Origin: an uncultured Fretibacterium sp.
Lineage (GTDB): Bacteria > Synergistota > Synergistia > Synergistales > Aminobacteriaceae
DNA length: 9,659 nt
Assembly (NCBI GenBank): GCA_937892105.1
Contig: CALAUZ010000389.1
Location: forward strand, 1-9,659
Direction: 5' to 3'
Below, in pieces: positions 7,439 to 9,659 of the stretch. A program made the translations under genes and the position numbers. The notes beneath the pieces were generated by a model. That model searched no databases. It was given only the letters and a program-made list of their open reading frames with translations, and had not been told where the DNA came from. Every line of letters starts with the position of its first letter. The first letter of the stretch is position 1.

Positions 7439-8365
7439 TCATTCGTCGCCGAACCCCTCAAAAATCGGGTCAATAGCTGCGCTTTTGCCCTTTGAGCGCC
7501 GGGAGCCGGTAGACTTCTCCTTATTCTTTTGATTATTTTTGATAGTTTTGATTTCGTTCTCTTTCTGGTTCATACGCCATGAGATGTACGGTGCTGTCAG
7601 TTTCCCTGTCTTTTCAAACTCCTGCTGAACCTCAGCAGGCAGTTCCTCCCACTTCGGGATAGTCTCTTTCGGGAAAATCTGTTTGAACATCTGAGTAAAA
7701 GCCTTCACTTCAGACATCTGCGGATCATCCTCAGATCCTTTCTTGTCAGCGGTTTTTGGGGGAACTATACTCTTGTACTTTTCCTCTCTGTTGGCTTTAA
7801 CCTTCTTGAGAGCATCTTCCTTTGTCATTGTGCGGCCGTTGTCAGCCTCATTTTTGACAAGGAGTGTCGCGTCCGTATCGTCCATAAGGGCTTCGATACT
7901 TTCAAACTTTCCCTTAATCCGGTCAAGGAAGTCCGCATACATTTCATACCTTGAGTAATTCCCCTTCATGGCGTCGCGTTCCTGGCGGATTCTGTCATAG
8001 TCCAGTCCTTTCTGGACGTATGGCACCATCTGTTCAGGCGTGAGGTCAAGAGGATCATCATCTAAGTGTGTGAAATGATATGTCTGCTGACTGGTCTCGT
8101 CAGCCTTTTTATCGGGCTCCCCGTCAGTTTCGGGATTGTCTGTTTCTTCCGCTTCGTCTTCGGGTTCCTCCTCGGTCTGGTCTGCACTTTCGGATTCGTC
8201 TTCATCTTCTGCGGGTTCTCCTGTTTCTTCGCTTTCTTCTTCCGGTGTTTCTTCGCCGTCTGCCGTTATGGAATCGTCATCCCATCCGTCAAACAGCTCA
8301 TCGCCCATCGCGTCAACATCGGCCTGAGAGAGTTCAGCCAGCAGGTTTTCATTCTGTTCGTCCAT
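7439..8365 (-). CDS. Capsid scaffolding protein
   Basis: A 308-residue protein. Residues about 1-95 are extremely acidic and repetitive (Glu, Asp, Ser, Thr, Pro). Then comes a helical region beginning DLTPEQMVPYVQKGLDYDRI (107-126), a motif typical of Firmicutes phage scaffold-like proteins. The last 45 or so residues are rich in Lys, Arg and Asn (NNQKNKEKSTGSRRSKGK), ending in DPIFEGFGDE. Acidic N-terminus, helical centre and basic C-terminus that binds the coat is the usual scaffold plan. The gene sits directly before the capsid gene. The ATG at 8365 has AGAAAGG 10 bases upstream, a weaker site than its neighbours. The DNA of the acidic part is low in complexity (repeats of TTC/TCT/TCG on the plus strand), which gives long but meaningless antisense frames. 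The usual upstream neighbour, a portal gene, is absent here. Confidence 0.85.
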   Translation of the reverse strand: MDEQNENLLAELSQADVDAMGDELFDGWDDDSITADGEETPEEESEETGEPAEDEDESESADQTEEEPEDEAEETDNPETDGEPDKKADETSQQTYHFTHLDDDPLDLTPEQMVPYVQKGLDYDRIRQERDAMKGNYSRYEMYADFLDRIKGKFESIEALMDDTDATLLVKNEADNGRTMTKEDALKKVKANREEKYKSIVPPKTADKKGSEDDPQMSEVKAFTQMFKQIFPKETIPKWEELPAEVQQEFEKTGKLTAPYISWRMNQKENEIKTIKNNQKNKEKSTGSRRSKGKSAAIDPIFEGFGDE

Positions 8366-8382
8366 TTATTTGTAACCTTTCT

Positions 8383-8398
8383 GCGATTGGTCTATCGC
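8383..8398 (-). other. Small stem-loop before the scaffold ribosome binding site
   Basis: GCGAT and ATCGC pair over a six-base loop, immediately upstream of the AGAAAGG site of the scaffold gene. Five pairs only, so it may be chance. If formed it would leave the ribosome binding site free and not mask it. Confidence 0.25.
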
Positions 8399-8427
8399 TT
8401 CAAAATAATTACCTGATTTAAGGTGAG

Positions 8428-8448
8428 ATGGCGGCGGTAAACCGCCAT
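8428..8448 (-). terminator. Stem-loop between holin and scaffold genes (weak terminator or processing site)
   Basis: The minus strand has ATGGCGG and CCGCCAT around a seven-base centre (seven pairs). A competing fold uses GGCGG and CCGCC around TTTA (8433-8446). It begins 10 bases after the holin stop. No T-tract follows (CTCACCTTAAATC), so full termination is unlikely. It marks the boundary between the lysis-type genes and the head genes. No convincing promoter is visible between it and the scaffold start. Confidence 0.4.
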
Positions 8449-8458
8449 GTCGTTTGAA

Positions 8459-8650
8459 TCAATCCACTTCCGGGAGCCCGGTCGAGATTGATGTGAGCAG
8501 TGAGAGGACGCCCGCGAGAAGTGCCGAGCTTCCTACCACCAGCCAATTAACTTCTTCTATCACGGCGGTTGTGCCGATAGTCGCAACCGCTGTCTGCGCG
8601 ATTGTGCGGATTGCCCTGATTGCTGCCGCTTTCCAAAATTCTTTAGTCAT
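8459..8650 (-). CDS. Holin, phage r1t family
   Basis: A 63-residue hydrophobic protein with GGAGG six bases before the ATG, which fixes the start. A short basic N-terminus (KEFWKAAAIRAIRT, 3-16) is followed by two membrane-spanning segments, about 17-33 (AQTAVATIGTTAVI) and about 36-57, the latter ending with LLAGVLSLLTSISTGLPEV. The pattern of Arg/Lys-rich start, AQT-A in the first helix, VNW at the turn and LSLLTS in the second helix is that of the r1t-type holins of Gram-positive phages. It would accumulate in the cytoplasmic membrane and open it at the end of infection to release or activate an endolysin. No endolysin lies next to it in this window; the next gene is the scaffold, which is unusual. 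Confidence 0.85.
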   Translation of the reverse strand: MTKEFWKAAAIRAIRTIAQTAVATIGTTAVIEEVNWLVVGSSALLAGVLSLLTSISTGLPEVD

Positions 8651-8824
8651 TTTATACCTCCGTTACTGTGCAGATATATCTGCTCTTCTAAACCTTCTTA
8701 GTCAATTCAAATGCACTCTTCCAGTTCGTCGTGTGCAATCATGTTGTACCTATCAATAGTCCGACTGTCACGGTTGCCCAGAGGGTGGGCAGCACTGGAT
8801 TCCGCAGTTGATTTAAACCGTGCT
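8651..8824 (-). other. 174-base gap before the holin with inverted repeats and a short open frame
   Basis: No convincing gene is seen. On the minus strand it holds (1) a hairpin at 8773-8793 (core TGCCCA/TGGGCA around a five-base loop, extended by a G-U and a G-C pair); (2) an open frame from 8856 to the stop at 8707 whose only ATG (8742) gives MIAHDELEECI, without a good ribosome binding site; (3) a TTGACT box at 8700-8705, resembling a -35, with only a poor -10 at unsuitable spacing; and (4) the palindrome listed separately. It is long for an otherwise tightly packed operon, so it may be an RNA element, a regulatory leader for the holin or the remnant of a gene. Confidence 0.45.
8670..8683. 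promoter_or_regulatory. Perfect 14-bp palindrome upstream of the holin
   Basis: GCAGATATATCTGC is its own reverse complement. It ends 8 bases before the GGAGG of the holin gene. It could be a dimeric regulator's operator or, less likely with no loop bases at the centre, an RNA hairpin. No protein partner can be named from the window. Confidence 0.4.
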
Positions 8825-8965
8825 TTAATCTTCCCGGTTTTCCGGCTCTTCCAGAATCACCGTGAAACTGTACTGGCTTTTGATGACGTTCTCCTGCGGG
8901 ACATTGAAATGCTCCGCAAGAATCGCTTTCACATCGTTCGCCTCAACCACGATTGCCTTTTTCAT
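8825..8965 (-). CDS. Small conserved-type phage protein, 46 residues, unknown function
   Basis: The ATG at 8965 overlaps the TGA of the XkdX-like gene (ATGA), so it is probably translated by coupling; it has only a poor ribosome binding site of its own. The protein starts MKKAIVVEANDVKAILAEHF, continues NVPQENVIKSQYSFTVILEE and ends PENRED. The layout is strand, helix, strand: a hydrophobic first strand (3-8), an amphipathic helix (10-20), then a second strand (about 32-39). It is acidic at the end, with no membrane segment. I recall similar small proteins next to XkdX and holin genes in phages of Clostridia, but I know of no function. Frame, overlap and stop position support it as a real gene despite its size. 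Confidence 0.68.
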   Translation of the reverse strand: MKKAIVVEANDVKAILAEHFNVPQENVIKSQYSFTVILEEPENRED

Positions 8966-9090
8966 GCGCCAACGATGTAGTCGTATTCCGCCTGAGTGAG
9001 CTTTCCCTCCCGAACCAGTGCGTTCAGTTTCGCCGTGGTGACGAATCCCCGGTTATAAAGCCGCTTCAAACTTTCCACAAATGCGCTCAT
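8962..9090 (-). CDS. XkdX-like small protein
   Basis: A 42-residue protein: MSAFVESLKRLYNRGF, then TTAKLNALVREGKLTQAEYDYIVGA. A helix with an aromatic-basic face, a G-F/W turn, and V-EGKLT-AEY-YI-G at the end is the XkdX family pattern named after the PBSX prophage protein. These proteins occur between tail fibre and holin genes in Gram-positive phages; their function is not established. I chose the ATG at 9090 over the upstream in-frame ATG at 9150 because it matches family length, lies one base after the previous stop, and has GGAAGAGGGGG about 10 bases upstream. The stop overlaps the next start by four bases. Confidence 0.85.
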   Translation of the reverse strand: MSAFVESLKRLYNRGFVTTAKLNALVREGKLTQAEYDYIVGA

Positions 9091-9091
9091 C

Positions 9092-9352
9092 TTAGATAAC
9101 CCCCTCTTCCAGAAGTGCCAGCGTATAGCTGTCGATTGCGTCCTGAACAATATCCTCCGTCCCCATGCGGTTCAGGAAAATGGCGACAATGTTTCCGTTG
9201 TCATCCATCTGGACATTTACGGATTCGTTGATTACGTTCTGAAATACCACGTTTCCGATGGTGATTTCAGAGAGGTTCTCCCTCGTCAGTTCTGCCAGAA
9301 TGGCATCAACTGCCGCATAGGTCTGGACGGGAATGCGGAACGGGGAACTCAT
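9092..9352 (-). CDS. Small phage protein, 86 codons at most, 5' end disrupted by junction
   Basis: The body (TYAAVDAILAELTRENLSEI, TIGNVVFQNV, VNVQMDDNGNIVAIFLNR, ending LALLEEGVI) looks like the small proteins encoded just before XkdX and holin in Gram-positive phages. It has a helix then a beta hairpin with a central NGN turn, and no membrane segment. The first in-frame ATG near the body is at 9352, but it has no ribosome binding site, and the first 8-10 codons (MSSPFRIPVQ) are antisense to the conserved recombinase box at 9327-9362. The true start is therefore probably lost and the native protein began a few residues before TYAAVD. The reading frame continues further upstream to 9517 as pure antisense of the recombinase and is not part of this gene. 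The stop is one base before the XkdX-like start. Function unknown. Confidence 0.6.
   Translation of the reverse strand: MSSPFRIPVQTYAAVDAILAELTRENLSEITIGNVVFQNVINESVNVQMDDNGNIVAIFLNRMGTEDIVQDAIDSYTLALLEEGVI
9316..9335. other. Junction between minus-strand phage gene and plus-strand recombinase
   Basis: To the left, minus-strand sequence codes for the AAVDAILAEL body of the small phage gene. To the right, plus-strand sequence codes for the TGMRNGELMGLR box of a tyrosine recombinase. The plus frame has a TAG at 9318-9320 directly before the box and no core-binding domain upstream. The two gene signals abut within about 15 bases, which marks a breakpoint. No direct repeat or IS end is visible in the flanking bases. 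Confidence 0.6.
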
Positions 9353-9659
9353 GGGGCTTCGGATTTGTGACATTGACTTGGAGCATAAGGAAATCCACAT
9401 CGTGCAGAACAGGGTTCGGATTGCGGCTGCCGGCTGTCCCGAAGTGATACAGGCACCGAAAACGAGGAGCAGTCGCCGTGTGGTGGGTATCACGGACAAG
9501 CTGGCAGAGGAATTCAAAGCCTATCTGGACAGCCTGTACAAGCCGGAGCCTACGGACTTGATATTCCAGACAAAGGCATCCTCCCTGACCATCCTGTTCA
9601 ATCGGGATCAGAAACTCCGCAACATCACGCCTCATATCCGTCTGCACGACCTTCGTCAC
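9321..9659 (+). CDS. int: Tyrosine recombinase/integrase catalytic domain fragment (N-terminus missing, runs off right edge)
   Basis: A reading frame of 113 codons, open at the right edge. It begins TGMRNGELMGLRICDIDL, with the catalytic Arg of box I at 9336-9338. The beta hairpin follows with PKTRSSRRVV, its Lys at 9459-9461, and the frame ends in LHDLRH, where His (9645-9647) and Arg (9654-9656) form the HxxR box. The final His/Trp and the nucleophilic Tyr lie beyond the window. The order and spacing fit phage and conjugative-element integrases, which cut and rejoin DNA at attachment sites. The SAM-like core-binding and arm-binding domains that should precede box I are absent: a TAG at 9318 closes the frame. 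The ATG at 9351 lies after the catalytic Arg and is not a credible start. So this is a 5'-truncated gene or one side of a chimeric join, probably non-functional as it stands. Confidence 0.85.

Noticed and set aside
8066..8421. Several overlapping plus-strand frames opposite the scaffold acidic region
   Set aside because: They arise from the low-complexity Glu/Asp codons of the scaffold; their Phe/Leu-, Arg- or Ser-rich products look like artefacts.
8675..8705. Possible sigma-70 promoter for the holin (TTGACT with GATATA)
   Set aside because: Spacing is 19 bases and the -10 is poor; not enough to call a promoter.
9353..9517. Upstream extension of the small phage gene to an ATG at 9517
   Set aside because: That stretch is exactly antisense to the conserved integrase hairpin and core, so its translation has no meaning of its own.
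1..9659. Alternative genetic code (stop reassignment), as in some gut phages
   Set aside because: All genes read through in the standard code and end normally in TAA or TGA; no in-frame TAG or TGA interrupts a recognised domain.

Overview
The window reads as part of the late (virion and lysis) region of a short-tailed, podovirus-like member of Caudoviricetes. The host is most likely a Gram-positive anaerobe of the Clostridia. The host guess rests on strong AGGAGG-type ribosome binding sites, an r1t-type holin, an XkdX-like small protein and a tail-fibre style typical of Firmicutes phages. Coding is dense and the standard code fits: all complete genes end in TAA or TGA. No rRNA, tRNA, CRISPR array or insertion sequence was seen.

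All phage genes read on the minus strand, so transcription runs from high to low coordinates. The right part (9352 to 8459) holds four small genes of a tail/lysis type: an 86-codon gene with a doubtful 5' end, an XkdX-like gene, a 46-codon gene and a holin. The last two are separated by a 174-base gap with inverted repeats. The middle (8365 to 6330) holds a scaffolding protein and a major capsid protein, the latter with an extra Ig-like domain at its C-terminus. A G+C-rich stem-loop follows the capsid gene. Next come a family 2 glycosyltransferase embedded in the structural operon, a head-tail adaptor, a tail nozzle/stabilisation protein, a small fibre-like protein, a coiled-coil protein with a peptidoglycan-binding domain, and the first 458 codons of a large internal virion protein that runs off the left edge.

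These genes fit one job. Scaffold and coat build the head, adaptor and nozzle close it and make the short tail, the fibre-like protein probably contributes to adsorption, the last two proteins are probably ejected at infection, and the holin opens the membrane at the end. Portal, terminase and endolysin are not in the window.

At the right edge the reading changes to the plus strand: 9321-9659 encodes the front part of a tyrosine recombinase catalytic domain with no N-terminal half. Its start collides with the 5' end of the minus-strand 86-codon gene around 9316-9335. This is either a real deletion/rearrangement junction or an assembly chimera, and it is the most anomalous spot in the window. 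The other points of interest are the glycosyltransferase inside the virion operon, the capsid Ig-like domain, the placement of lysis-type genes directly before the scaffold, and the gap at 8651-8824.
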